From Streptococcus mitis bv. 2 str. SK95 (lineage in GTDB: Bacteria; Bacillota; Bacilli; Lactobacillales; Streptococcaceae): a DNA stretch of 64,000 bases. The translations under genes and the position numbers were made by a program. The stretch covers positions 1 through 64,000 of the forward strand of contig NZ_AFUB01000057.1 in NCBI RefSeq assembly GCF_000222705.1, read 5' to 3'. This document shows, piece after piece, positions 52,952-63,334 of the stretch. Below the pieces are notes generated by a model that saw only the letters and a program-made list of their open reading frames with translations, was not told the origin of the DNA and made no database searches. How positions within the stretch are numbered: position 1 is the first letter of the stretch; each line of letters starts with the position of its first letter.

Positions 52952-55057
52952 ATGAATAACAACTTTAATAACTTTAACAACATGGATGATTTGTTTAACC
53001 AATTGATGGGTGGTATGCGAGGATACAGTTCTGAAAACCGTCGCTACTTGATTAATGGACGCGAAGTGACACCTGAGGAATTTGCTCACTATCGTGCAAC
53101 TGGTCAATTACCAGGAAATGCAGAATCTGATGCACAAATGCAACAACACGCTTCAGGTATGAAACAAGACGGTGTCCTTGCTAAACTAGGTCGTAACTTG
53201 ACAGCGGAAGCTCGTGAGGGCAAGTTGGATCCTGTTATCGGACGAAACAAGGAAATTCAAGAAACATCTGAAATCCTTTCACGTCGTACGAAAAATAATC
53301 CTGTTCTGGTCGGAGATGCAGGTGTTGGTAAGACCGCAGTTGTCGAAGGCTTGGCACAAGCTATTGTGAATGGAGATGTTCCAGCCGCTATTAAGAACAA
53401 GGAAATCATTTCCATTGATATCTCAGGTCTTGAGGCTGGTACTCAATACCGTGGTAGCTTTGAAGAAAATGTGCAAAATCTAGTCAACGAAGTAAAAGAA
53501 GCAGGAAATATTATCCTCTTCTTTGATGAAATTCACCAAATTCTCGGTGCTGGTAGCACTGGTGGAGACAGTGGTTCTAAGGGACTTGCGGACATTCTCA
53601 AGCCAGCCCTCTCTCGTGGTGAGTTGACCGTTATTGGGGCAACAACTCAGGACGAATACCGTAATACTATCTTGAAGAATGCAGCTCTTGCTCGTCGTTT
53701 CAACGAAGTTAAGGTCAATGCTCCTTCAGCTGAGGATACCTTTAAAATCCTTCAAGGAATTCGTGACCTCTATCAACAACACCACAATGTTATCTTGCCA
53801 GATGAAGTCTTGAAGGCAGCAGTGGATTACTCAATCCAATATATTCCTCAACGTAGCTTGCCTGATAAGGCTATCGACCTTGTCGATGTAACGGCGGCTC
53901 ACTTGGCAGCTCAACATCCAGTAACAGATGTTCATGCTGTTGAACGTGAAATTGAGGCAGAAAAAGACAAGCAAGAAAAAGCGGTTGAGGCAGAGGACTT
54001 TGAAGCAGCTCTCAATGCTAAGACACGCATTGCAGAATTAGAGAAAAAAGTTGAAAACCACACAGAAGATATGAAAGTGACTGCCACTGTCAATGATGTG
54101 GCCGAATCTGTAGAACGAATGACGGGTATCCCAGTATCACAAATGGGAGCGTCAGACATCGAACGTTTGAAAGATATGGCCCATCGCTTGGAACACAAGG
54201 TTATCGGCCAAGATAAGGCAGTAGAAGCAGTGGCTCGTGCTATCCGCCGTAACCGTGCTGGTTTTGATGAAGGCAATCGCCCAATCGGTAGCTTCCTCTT
54301 CGTAGGTCCAACTGGGGTTGGTAAGACAGAACTTGCTAAACAATTGGCACTGGATATGTTTGGAACTAAGGATGCGATTATCCGTTTGGATATGTCTGAA
54401 TACAGTGACCGCACAGCTGTATCTAAGCTGATCGGTACAACAGCAGGTTATGTGGGTTATGATGACAATAGCAATACCTTGACAGAACGTGTTCGTCGCA
54501 ATCCTTACTCTATCATTCTTTTGGACGAGATTGAAAAGGCTGATCCTCAAGTAATTACCCTTCTCCTCCAAGTCCTAGATGATGGTCGTTTGACTGATGG
54601 TCAAGGAAATACCGTTAACTTTAAAAACACTGTCATTATCGCAACATCAAATGCTGGATTTGGCTATGAAGCCAACTTGACAGAAGATGCGGATAAACCA
54701 GAATTGATGGATCGTTTGAAACCATTCTTCCGTCCAGAGTTCCTTAACCGCTTTAATGCAGTTATCGAGTTCTCCCACTTGAATAAGGAAGATCTTTCTA
54801 AGATTGTGGACTTGATGTTGGCTGAAGTCAATCAAACCTTGGCTAAGAAAGACATTGATTTGGAAGTCAGCCAAGCAGCTAAGGACTTTATCACAGAAGA
54901 AGGCTATGACGAAGTCATGGGTGTTCGTCCACTCCGCCGTGTGGTTGAACAACAAATCCGTGATAAGGTGACGGACTTCCACTTGGATCATCTAGATGCT
55001 AAACATCTGGAAGCGGATATGGAAGATGGTGTCTTGGTCATTCGTGAAAAAGCCTAA
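52952..55057 (+). CDS. clpL: ATP-dependent chaperone/unfoldase ClpL
   Basis: ClpL is a Hsp100 disaggregase of lactic streptococci giving heat tolerance. The N-terminus is short and Asn-rich ([18 protein letters not shown]) with no Clp_N domain. The first AAA+ module has Walker [10 protein letters not shown] near residue 121 and [10 protein letters not shown]; a middle coiled coil (about 330-380, [16 protein letters not shown]) follows; the second AAA+ has GPTGVGKTE near 452 and [10 protein letters not shown]. There is no ClpP-binding IGF/L loop apparent by eye, consistent with a chaperone. Length 701 matches pneumococcal ClpL. Confidence 0.95.
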   Translation: MNNNFNNFNNMDDLFNQLMGGMRGYSSENRRYLINGREVTPEEFAHYRATGQLPGNAESDAQMQQHASGMKQDGVLAKLGRNLTAEAREGKLDPVIGRNKEIQETSEILSRRTKNNPVLVGDAGVGKTAVVEGLAQAIVNGDVPAAIKNKEIISIDISGLEAGTQYRGSFEENVQNLVNEVKEAGNIILFFDEIHQILGAGSTGGDSGSKGLADILKPALSRGELTVIGATTQDEYRNTILKNAALARRFNEVKVNAPSAEDTFKILQGIRDLYQQHHNVILPDEVLKAAVDYSIQYIPQRSLPDKAIDLVDVTAAHLAAQHPVTDVHAVEREIEAEKDKQEKAVEAEDFEAALNAKTRIAELEKKVENHTEDMKVTATVNDVAESVERMTGIPVSQMGASDIERLKDMAHRLEHKVIGQDKAVEAVARAIRRNRAGFDEGNRPIGSFLFVGPTGVGKTELAKQLALDMFGTKDAIIRLDMSEYSDRTAVSKLIGTTAGYVGYDDNSNTLTERVRRNPYSIILLDEIEKADPQVITLLLQVLDDGRLTDGQGNTVNFKNTVIIATSNAGFGYEANLTEDADKPELMDRLKPFFRPEFLNRFNAVIEFSHLNKEDLSKIVDLMLAEVNQTLAKKDIDLEVSQAAKDFITEEGYDEVMGVRPLRRVVEQQIRDKVTDFHLDHLDAKHLEADMEDGVLVIREKA

Positions 55058-55074
55058 CTCGCGATTTTGAGAAT

Positions 55075-55111
55075 AAAAAAAGGAACTAGCTAAAAGCTGG
55101 TTCCTTTTTTG
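55075..55111. terminator. Bidirectional terminator of clpL and luxS
   Basis: AGGAACTAGC (55081-55090) pairs with GCTGGTTCCT (55096-55105), flanked by A and T runs on the two sides. Confidence 0.88.
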
Positions 55112-55112
55112 T

Positions 55113-55595
55113 TTAGATGACATGACGCTCAAAGGCATCATCTGAGATTCCTTGTTCCAGAATGAGTTTCGCCCATTCTTTAGCAGAAAAGAGGCTGTGA
55201 TCCTTGTAGTTTCCGCAAGATTCAATGGTTGTTCCAGGGACATCTTCCCAAGTAGTGGTTTCAGCGATTTCCTTGAGCGAATCCTTGATAACAGCCGCGA
55301 TTTCAGCACTGGTATGGTGACCCCACATAATCATGTGAAAACCTGTACGGCAACCGAAGGGTGAGCAGTCAATCATGCCATCAATGCGGGTACGGATGAG
55401 TTTGGCCAAGAGGTGCTCGATAGTGTGAAGGCCAGCGGATGGGATAGAGTCTTCATTTGGTTGCACCAAGCGAATATCAAAGTTGGAGATGACATCTCCC
55501 TTTGGCCCTGTTTCTTCCCCAATCAAGCGGACATAGGGTGCTTTGACAATGGTGTGGTCAAGTTCAAAACTTTCAACAATAACTTCTTTTGACAT
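55113..55595 (-). CDS. luxS: S-ribosylhomocysteine lyase (autoinducer-2 synthase)
   Basis: LuxS cleaves S-ribosylhomocysteine to homocysteine and DPD, the AI-2 precursor, and belongs to the activated methyl cycle. Metal ligands are in HTIEHLLA (His near 54 and 58) and Cys near 128 ([11 protein letters not shown]); the catalytic Cys is in [11 protein letters not shown] near 84. Length 160 is standard. AAAGGAA precedes the ATG on the minus strand. It is monocistronic and converges on clpL, as in pneumococcus. Confidence 0.97.
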   Translation of the reverse strand: MSKEVIVESFELDHTIVKAPYVRLIGEETGPKGDVISNFDIRLVQPNEDSIPSAGLHTIEHLLAKLIRTRIDGMIDCSPFGCRTGFHMIMWGHHTSAEIAAVIKDSLKEIAETTTWEDVPGTTIESCGNYKDHSLFSAKEWAKLILEQGISDDAFERHVI

Positions 55596-55796
55596 GGTAG
55601 TTCCTTTCCGTTTTCTTCTTTCATTATATCATAAAGACTGCTCTTGATGAGGTTTGATAAATGACTTTTTGAGACTAGCATTATAACAAAGTCTCCATAC
55701 AAAACTCGCAGAATTATAAAGAAAAACTGAGTTCTTTCTAATGAAGCTAGAGCGACTTTTGAAAGGTGGAGTTAACTTTTAGAATTTTTGCTTGAT

Positions 55797-55830
55797 TTCT
55801 GAACTAATTCTGAACTAGATTGGATATACT
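55797..55830 (+). promoter_or_regulatory. Promoter with 11-bp direct repeats upstream of the ABC/two-component island
   Basis: TTCTGAACTA is repeated at 55797-55806 and 55808-55817 (11-bp period) just upstream of TATACT (55825-55830). The repeat covers where the -35 box should be, and no good -35 is visible, as expected for activation by an OmpR-type regulator. The regulator encoded at 58100 is the natural candidate. Confidence 0.6.
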
Positions 55831-55858
55831 GTAGAAAATAAAGATAAAGGAGTTCAGT

Positions 55859-56566
55859 ATGGAACATATGGTGAAAATAGAAGGCGTTTGCAAAAAGCAT
55901 GGCAGTAAGCAGATTTTAGAAGATATTTCTTTTACAGCTAGAAGCGGGCGGATTACAGCTTTTCTGGGCCCGAATGGTGCAGGGAAAAGTTCGACCTTGA
56001 GGATTCTCTTGGGGTTAGATCGGGCGACAGCAGGAGCGGCGACTTTTGATGGGCAAACCTATCAGTCAATGATCTATCCGCTCAGAACGGTAGGTGCAGC
56101 CTTTGACGGCATTGGCGGTTTGCCAAATCGAAAGGTCTATGACCACTTGAGAATTATTGCGGCGAGTAATGCTATTCCCAAGTCTCGGGTTGATGAGGTT
56201 TTGGAGATGACTGGAATCGCTCATAAGAGGAAGGACCTCTTGTCAAGCCTGTCTCTGGGGGAGGGTCAGCGGTTGGGTTTGGCAGCAGCTTTGCTAGGTG
56301 ATCCTCAGTTTCTTATATTAGATGAACCGACCAATGGACTGGATCCAAGTGGGATTAAGTGGTTTAGAAAGTTCATCCGTCAGCAGGCTGATTTAGGGAA
56401 AACGGTACTTCTATCATCCCACATCCTGTCAGAGGTGCAAATGGTGACAGATGATGTGGTCTTGATTCATCATGGGCGAATTATTGAGCAAGGACGATTG
56501 GAAGAGGTGCTGCAAGATTCAGACAGTCTAGAAGATCTCTTCTTTGATTTGACAGAGGAGGTTTAA
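55859..56566 (+). CDS. ABC transporter ATP-binding protein (antimicrobial-peptide immunity type)
   Basis: A 235-residue ATPase. Walker A GPNGAGKSS near residue 41, Walker B FLILDEPTNGLDPSG. The signature reads LSLGEGQRLGLAAAL, with LSLGEGQ instead of LSGGQ, as in BcrA/NisF-type immunity ATPases. A second ATG nine bases downstream is possible; the first has the better placed AAGGAG. Two permease genes and a two-component system follow co-directionally, giving a LanFEG-RK-like order. No lantibiotic genes are present. Substrate not known. Confidence 0.88.
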   Translation: MEHMVKIEGVCKKHGSKQILEDISFTARSGRITAFLGPNGAGKSSTLRILLGLDRATAGAATFDGQTYQSMIYPLRTVGAAFDGIGGLPNRKVYDHLRIIAASNAIPKSRVDEVLEMTGIAHKRKDLLSSLSLGEGQRLGLAAALLGDPQFLILDEPTNGLDPSGIKWFRKFIRQQADLGKTVLLSSHILSEVQMVTDDVVLIHHGRIIEQGRLEEVLQDSDSLEDLFFDLTEEV

Positions 56567-56567
56567 G

Positions 56568-57356
56568 ATGAAAGAAACGATGTCTTTATTGCATTCAGAA
56601 TGGTTGAAAATCCGCTCAATCAAGGCTTTCAAAGTGAGTGTGTCCTTCATGCTGCTATTGGTGCCTGTCGTATCCTGGTTGGAGGGCCGACAGTATCTGT
56701 CTATCGGCTTGGATGCTACGCCTGAGACGGTTCCTAATCTGATAAATGCCATTGATCCGCTGGAATATCTGGGTCTCAACGGAGCCTCCATGGCAGGCAT
56801 GGTTTTGGTCATTCTAGCTGGAATTTTGGGAGCTATGGAATTTCAGTCTCATAGCTTGAGAACTAGCCTCTTGACCTGTAATAACCGCCTGAAGCTGCTT
56901 GTGGGGAAACTCATGACCTTTGCTTGCTTTTCTCTTGCTACTAGCTTTTTATCAATTTGCTTTAGTTATATGGCCATGCACATGGCTTTAGGAAAGGAAG
57001 GGCTTGATCCGATTCTGCTCAATCAGGCAGCTTGGAGTCTGATTTTGTGGAAAACCTTATCTCTGACCTTATTGGGAATCCTTTCGTTTTTGTTAGGTTT
57101 ATTGGCTCGGACCATGCTAGTTCCTCTGCTTTTTCTCGTACCCCAGATCTATAATCTGGGAAACTATCTGGCAGCTCACACGAGTTGGGGAGCTTATTTG
57201 CCCCAGCCAGCAGGAGAATTGTTTACTGCAACGCCAACTTCCCAATATGTCAACAATCCCTTGCAAGGGCTCTTGATACTTGGTGCATGGTTGCTAGTCA
57301 TCGGCGGCATGGCCTCTCTGCGCTTTTTGAAGACGGATTTAGGAGGACGCTACTGA
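56568..57356 (+). CDS. ABC transporter permease
   Basis: A 262-residue membrane protein with about six helices (near residues 20-40, 65-90, 105-125, 150-175, 180-200 and 235-255). The N-terminal LLHSEWLKIRSIKAFKVSV is typical of NisE/NisG-type and BcrB-like permeases. It follows the ATPase by 1 bp and its stop overlaps the next gene's start (TGATG). The partner of the ATPase, with a second permease. Confidence 0.85.
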   Translation: MKETMSLLHSEWLKIRSIKAFKVSVSFMLLLVPVVSWLEGRQYLSIGLDATPETVPNLINAIDPLEYLGLNGASMAGMVLVILAGILGAMEFQSHSLRTSLLTCNNRLKLLVGKLMTFACFSLATSFLSICFSYMAMHMALGKEGLDPILLNQAAWSLILWKTLSLTLLGILSFLLGLLARTMLVPLLFLVPQIYNLGNYLAAHTSWGAYLPQPAGELFTATPTSQYVNNPLQGLLILGAWLLVIGGMASLRFLKTDLGGRY

Positions 57357-58078
57357 TGATAAAAGCTTTGCTTAGAAGTGAATGGATTAAGTTTCGTTCT
57401 TACTATCTCGCTCTTGGTGCAGCCTTGGTAGCTCTAGTAGCTGTTCCATTTTTTCTGATGAATCTTGACTACAGTCAGACAGCAGTTGGCCAGGCAAAGG
57501 CTCTGAGTGAGGCTTTGCATGCTCTCTATCTGGCACAGCCTGTTGTCGTTATCTTCACTTCGCTCTATTTTGCGCAAGAGTTTGTCAAGTCAGGGATGCG
57601 AACGAATTTTTTAGCTGTATCAAATAGAAAAGTTTGGTTGGCTGGGAAAATCTTATTTTTGAGCTTGTTGCTCTTGGTTCTCTATAGTATCATTATAAGC
57701 AACTGTTTCTTTGTTATGTTGGCTCGGTTTGACCTAGATTTTAGCTGGTCCTTACTGGGGGAATTTCTCTATTACAGCTCTTTTGGTCTTCTCAGCAATC
57801 TTTTTCTGGCTCTTTTAGCTGCCGGCCTCGCTTTGCTATTTCAATCTTGGGTTGTGCCGGTGTCGGTGCTCTTTCCTCTCTTGATTGGTCTCAGTCGTTT
57901 ATTGGCAACTTTCATCAAAGAAGCAAAATACCTGCCCGATCTGGCTACCCTAAATCTTTTTGAGTATGAAGGACTTCAGCATTCAATAGATCTATCAGGG
58001 CTGGGAACACAGCTGTTCTGGTTAGCTTTGGTTTGGAGCTCTGCTATATTCTTAACCTTGAAACGAGATGTTCGCTAG
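57356..58078 (+). CDS. ABC transporter permease, second subunit
   Basis: A 240-residue protein with six hydrophobic segments. The opening MIKALLRSEWIKFRSYYLAL matches the RSEWIKFR motif of the previous permease and of LanE/LanG-type subunits, so the two are likely paralogues. The ATG at 57356 overlaps the preceding stop; an upstream in-frame ATG at 57185 would overlap the other permease by 170 bp and has no ribosome-binding site. Two permeases plus one ATPase is the LanFEG layout. Confidence 0.85.
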   Translation: MIKALLRSEWIKFRSYYLALGAALVALVAVPFFLMNLDYSQTAVGQAKALSEALHALYLAQPVVVIFTSLYFAQEFVKSGMRTNFLAVSNRKVWLAGKILFLSLLLLVLYSIIISNCFFVMLARFDLDFSWSLLGEFLYYSSFGLLSNLFLALLAAGLALLFQSWVVPVSVLFPLLIGLSRLLATFIKEAKYLPDLATLNLFEYEGLQHSIDLSGLGTQLFWLALVWSSAIFLTLKRDVR

Positions 58079-58086
58079 AGGTATGC

Positions 58087-58102
58087 TATAATGGAAATTA
58101 TG
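58087..58102 (+). promoter_or_regulatory. Extended -10 promoter overlapping the response-regulator start
   Basis: TATGCTATAAT gives an extended -10 with TATAAT at 58087-58092. Transcription would begin near 58099-58100, at the ATG at 58100, giving a leaderless message in addition to readthrough from the ABC genes. Confidence 0.5.
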
Positions 58103-58789
58103 AGACAGTATCGTATTTTGGTGGTTGATGACGACCGGAGCATTTTGAAGCTGGTGAAAAATGTCCTAGAGCTCGATGCTTATGATGTGACGACGCTTGA
58201 TCGGATAGAAGAGCTGGAGCTGACGCATTTTGTCGGATATGACTTGATTCTACTGGATGTGATGATGGAGCCTGTTAATGGTTTTGAGCTGTGTTCCTAC
58301 ATTCGTCCTCATCTTTCATGTCCAATCATCTTTCTGACGGCTAAGGAATTGGAGGCGGACAAGGTGGAAGGGCTCTTTCGCGGAGCAGATGACTATATTG
58401 TCAAGCCTTTTGGAACCAAAGAATTGCTGGCGCGTGTCAGGGCTCATCTTCGGCGGGAGGAAAGACGGGAGGAGCGCTATTCTGAAATTGCTTCTTGTCA
58501 ATTTTATCCAGAGCGTTACGAAGTTGCCTGTTTTAGTAAAGTCTTGAAATTTTCAGAGCGAGAGTTTAAATTGCTGCATTTACTAGCTAGCAATCCCAAG
58601 CAGACCTTTTCAGCTGAACGCCTGCATACCTTGCTTTATCCAGAAAGCTCAGAAACACAGCTTCGCTCCATCTCAGAATACGTATATCAGATTCGCCAAA
58701 AATGCAAACAAGAAGGGCTGCAAGCAATCGCAACAGTGAGAGGAGTAGGCTATAGATGGCAATTAGAACCCGAAATTTCAAAAGCCTAG
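58100..58789 (+). CDS. OmpR-family response regulator
   Basis: A regulator of 229 residues from the ATG at 58100 (232 from the ATG at 58091, which lies within the -10 box). Receiver: DDD near 10-12, phospho-acceptor Asp near 52 (LLDVMMEPVNGFEL), the Thr of FLTAK, and Lys in IVKPFGTKELLARV. The C-terminal winged helix (from about 140) has the OmpR pattern FSEREFKLLHLLASNPKQTFS and RGVGYRW. It overlaps the kinase gene by 34 bp. Confidence 0.93.
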   Translation: MRQYRILVVDDDRSILKLVKNVLELDAYDVTTLDRIEELELTHFVGYDLILLDVMMEPVNGFELCSYIRPHLSCPIIFLTAKELEADKVEGLFRGADDYIVKPFGTKELLARVRAHLRREERREERYSEIASCQFYPERYEVACFSKVLKFSEREFKLLHLLASNPKQTFSAERLHTLLYPESSETQLRSISEYVYQIRQKCKQEGLQAIATVRGVGYRWQLEPEISKA

Positions 58790-59787
58790 TCTGGACAACC
58801 AGTTTGAAAATCGTCTTTTTCCATGTTTTGATTTTTGTGCTTATCGGCTATGAATTTACGCAAGGAAGTGATTACGTTCTTTTCACCTTGTTCTTTTGGG
58901 CAGGGAGCTTGCTGCTGATTACTTTTTATCATATTTTGAAATTGCTCCGAAAAATCGACAGGGAAATAAAAATGCTAACGAGCGAGAAGCTTTTAGAAGA
59001 AAATCAAAGCCAGCTTTTTCGGATTGAGGAAATGCTAGAAGTTTATAGCGATTTACGGAGCAGCCACCAAGAAAATGCTCGTCTTCTAGAAAAAGAGCAG
59101 CGGCATAATCAGGAGTTGATTTTACAGTTATCAGCGACATCGCACGATTTGAAGACGCCCCTAACTGTGATTAAGGGGAACGCTGAGCTCTTGGAATTGG
59201 CGCAGTTGGACCAGCCTCAGGCAGAATATGCTGCTGAGATTTTGCAGGCTAGTCACAAGATGGAAGAGTATTGTGGTTCTTTGATTGATTACGCTAAGAC
59301 TTTTCAGATTGATTCTAATCAGTTTAGTCAGCTTTCCTTAGGGGACTTTTTGGCTGATCTAGAGGACGACTGGGCACTGTTCAGCAAACAGGAAAGCTAT
59401 TGTTTTTATCTCCAAGAAGATTGTGATCTTAGTCTGATTTTGTCAATTCATTTGGACTATCTCAAACGGGCTTTGCTCAATATTTTACTGAATGCGCTTG
59501 AACATGCAGAGCAGGATCAAAAGGAAGTCAAGCTAACGGTATCAGTCCAGCAGGACCAGTTGGTTTTTGCTATCTGGAACAACGGCCCTGCATTTTCAGA
59601 GGAGATGCTGCTGGGAGCGGAACAGCTCTTTTACCAGAGTGACCAAAGCCGCAATTCGGCTAATCCCCATCATGGAATCGGCTTAGCCTTTTCTAAGCAG
59701 GTCGCTCTCTTGCATGCTGGTCGTCTGATCCTGCTTAATCCAGACCAAGGAGGAGCCTGTGTCGAGTTGGCAATTTCATTGAAATAA
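58756..59787 (+). CDS. Sensor histidine kinase (HisKA type)
   Basis: A 343-residue kinase with two helices (about residues 15-33 and 40-60) and almost no extracellular loop, typical of intramembrane-sensing kinases that detect envelope stress or rely on an ABC transporter for sensing. H-box SATSHDLKTPLTVIKGNAELL (His near 130), N-box ILLNALEHAEQD, G-box HGIGLAFSKQVALLHAG. It is transcribed with the regulator and ABC genes. The DUF1846 gene begins on the other strand after a terminator. Confidence 0.92.
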   Translation: MAIRTRNFKSLVWTTSLKIVFFHVLIFVLIGYEFTQGSDYVLFTLFFWAGSLLLITFYHILKLLRKIDREIKMLTSEKLLEENQSQLFRIEEMLEVYSDLRSSHQENARLLEKEQRHNQELILQLSATSHDLKTPLTVIKGNAELLELAQLDQPQAEYAAEILQASHKMEEYCGSLIDYAKTFQIDSNQFSQLSLGDFLADLEDDWALFSKQESYCFYLQEDCDLSLILSIHLDYLKRALLNILLNALEHAEQDQKEVKLTVSVQQDQLVFAIWNNGPAFSEEMLLGAEQLFYQSDQSRNSANPHHGIGLAFSKQVALLHAGRLILLNPDQGGACVELAISLK

Positions 59788-59806
59788 ATGAGGAAAGAAA
59801 ATCATA

Positions 59807-59857
59807 AAAACGCATAATACCAAGTGTTCAAAAGTCTTGATATTATGCGTTTTATCT
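59807..59857. terminator. Bidirectional terminator at the end of the ABC/two-component island
   Basis: AAAACGCATAATA (59807-59819) pairs with TATTATGCGTTTT (59841-59853), extended by CCAAG/CTTG inside. T-rich sequence follows on the plus strand; the minus strand ends in a T run as well. Confidence 0.8.
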
Positions 59858-59918
59858 TTTATCATGGAAATATCTACTGGCTTTTTCCTCAAATTGATTT
59901 TTGTCCAGCCTCGTTTAA

Positions 59919-61403
59919 TTACTTCCGATACAAGCGATCGTATTGGTAGTAAGGGTCGAAGGTTACGTTGATGCCTAGCTTGCGAAGGACGTTCTTGTCT
60001 TCGTCTGTCAAGATGATGGTTGAGTGGGCTTCGCTTCCTTTGAGGTTGCCAAGTTCCTTCATTGCGCGCGCAGCATCAGGATTTTCCATAGCGGTGATGG
60101 CAAGAGCAATCAGGATTTCATTTGAATGGAGGCGCGGATTGCGGCTACCTAGGTGATCGATTTTAAGACCTTGAATTGGTTTGACGACTTCAGGTTCGAT
60201 TAATTTCACTTCCTTAGCGATATCAGCAGATTTTTTGATAGCATTGATCAAGGCGGCTGCTGTTGGACCAAAGAGTTCGGAGTTTTTACCAGTGACAATG
60301 TCGCCAGATGGCAATTCAAGAGCTAGGGCAGGGCCACCAGTTTCTTCAGCTTTTTGACGTGCAGCAACAGCAACCTTGCGGTCTGTAGGTGTGATACCGA
60401 GGTCATTCATGAGCAACTCGATTTTCTTGACAGCAGATTCCCCAACTTTTTCGGCTTTGAAATCAAGAACTGTCTGATAGTAACGGCGAATGATTTCTTG
60501 TTTAGAAGCTTCGATAGCAGCTTCATTATCTGTAATAGCAAAACCAACCATGTTGACACCCATGTCTGTCGGTGAAGCGTATGGAGATTCACCGAGAATG
60601 CGTTCCAGCATACGTTTGAGCACTGGGAAGATTTCGATATCACGGTTGTAGTTGACAGTGGTTTCTCCGTAGGTTTGGAGATGGAAGGGGTCAATCATGT
60701 TGACATCATCAAGGTCTGCTGTGGCGGCCTCGTAGGCCAAGTTGACTGGATGATGAAGGGGCAGGTTCCAGACAGGGAAGGTTTCAAATTTAGCGTAACC
60801 AGACTTGATACCGTTAATTTGGTCGTGGTACATATTGGACACACAGGTTGCCAATTTCCCAGAACCAGGTCCAGGAGCCGTTACGACGATTAACTTGCGA
60901 CTAGTTTTGATGTAGTCGTTTTTTCCCATGCCTTCTGGAGAAATGATGTGATCCATATCTGTGGGATATCCTTTGATTGGATAATGAAGATAAGAATCAA
61001 TTCCGTTTTTCTCTAGCTGGTTGCGGAAGGCATCTGCAGCGGGTTGACCTGCGTATTGTGTGATGACAACCGAACCAACAAAAATCCCCAATTCATTGAA
61101 TTTGTCAATCAAACGAAGAACTTCTTGGTCATAAGAGATGCCTAGGTCACCACGTGCTTTAGAATGTTCGATGTTGCTTGCATTAATGGCGATCACAACC
61201 TCAACCTGCTCCTTCAATTCTTGCAAGAGCTTGATTTTGTTGTCAGGCTCATAACCAGGAAGGACACGAGCAGCGTGGAAATCTTCTAACATTTTGCCAC
61301 CAAACTCCAAATAGAGCTTGCCGTCAAATTGGTTAATGCGCTCCAAAATGTGGTCGCGTTGCAGATTTAAATATTGTTCAGAACTAAAAGCTTGTTTTTT
61401 CAT
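59919..61403 (-). CDS. DUF1846 family protein
   Basis: A 494-residue cytosolic protein. The minus-strand ATG at 61403 has AGAGG upstream; an in-frame start at 61424 lies near a TATAAT box and is not used. The family has a P-loop-like [20 protein letters not shown] near residues 175-194 and conserved blocks [22 protein letters not shown] and GRMGVNM-like [10 protein letters not shown]. Its biochemical role is unknown to me. It is located next to dexB, as in pneumococcus. Confidence 0.88.
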   Translation of the reverse strand: MKKQAFSSEQYLNLQRDHILERINQFDGKLYLEFGGKMLEDFHAARVLPGYEPDNKIKLLQELKEQVEVVIAINASNIEHSKARGDLGISYDQEVLRLIDKFNELGIFVGSVVITQYAGQPAADAFRNQLEKNGIDSYLHYPIKGYPTDMDHIISPEGMGKNDYIKTSRKLIVVTAPGPGSGKLATCVSNMYHDQINGIKSGYAKFETFPVWNLPLHHPVNLAYEAATADLDDVNMIDPFHLQTYGETTVNYNRDIEIFPVLKRMLERILGESPYASPTDMGVNMVGFAITDNEAAIEASKQEIIRRYYQTVLDFKAEKVGESAVKKIELLMNDLGITPTDRKVAVAARQKAEETGGPALALELPSGDIVTGKNSELFGPTAAALINAIKKSADIAKEVKLIEPEVVKPIQGLKIDHLGSRNPRLHSNEILIALAITAMENPDAARAMKELGNLKGSEAHSTIILTDEDKNVLRKLGINVTFDPYYQYDRLYRK

Positions 61404-61424
61404 TTTTTTACCTCTGACCTCCAT

Positions 61425-61430
61425 TATAAT
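61425..61430 (-). promoter_or_regulatory. -10 element of the DUF1846 gene
   Basis: On the minus strand, TATTATAATGG holds TATAAT about 22 bp before the start codon. No clear -35 box. Confidence 0.45.
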
Positions 61431-61484
61431 AAAAAATCGGAAGTTAGGAAACTATAAAGGTAAAAAAGAAATCAAAAAAATTAG

Positions 61485-61522
61485 GCAAACGCTTGCACAA
61501 AGTTTGAAAAAGCGCTATCATA
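61485..61522 (+). promoter_or_regulatory. dexB promoter with two cre-like sites
   Basis: GGCAAACGCTTGCA (61485-61498) fits the cre pattern at about 13 of 14 positions, and AAAAAGCGCTATCA (61508-61521) at about 12. The promoter TTGCAC (61494-61499), 17 bp, TATCAT (61517-61522) lies between and under them, so CcpA binding should block it in glucose. Confidence 0.65.
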
Positions 61523-61546
61523 GACTGTAGATTATTAAAATAATGA

Positions 61547-63166
<1,620 letters not shown>

Positions 63167-63174
63167 AATGAGCG

Positions 63175-63206
63175 AACCTCAAGCTTTTGAAGCTTGAGGT
63201 TTTTTA
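63175..63206 (+). terminator. dexB terminator
   Basis: Perfect 12-bp arms AACCTCAAGCTT (63175-63186) and AAGCTTGAGGTT (63190-63201), loop TTG, then a T run. Confidence 0.9.
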
Positions 63207-63247
63207 CTAAAAATTGTATAGAAAAATCTTTTAAAAATATTTGTTAG

Positions 63248-63303
63248 AATTTTCTAAAAAATTGCTTGAAAGTCCTTGCTTTTATGAAAAAATAGGGTAT
63301 AAT
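63248..63303 (+). promoter_or_regulatory. aliA promoter with CodY-like box
   Basis: AATTTTCTAAAAAAT (63248-63262) matches the CodY consensus at 13 of 15 positions. The promoter TTGCTT (63276-63281), 16 bp, TATAAT (63298-63303) follows. CodY control of oligopeptide uptake would fit nutrient sensing, but the box is one mismatch pair short of perfect. Confidence 0.55.
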
Positions 63304-63334
63304 GGTGAAAACACTATCTTTAAGGAGATTACTT

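Noticed and set aside
57185-57355. Longer N-terminus of the second permease from 57185
   Set aside because: It would overlap the first permease by 170 bp with no ribosome-binding site; the ATG at 57356 follows AGGAGG and matches the paralogue's N-terminus.
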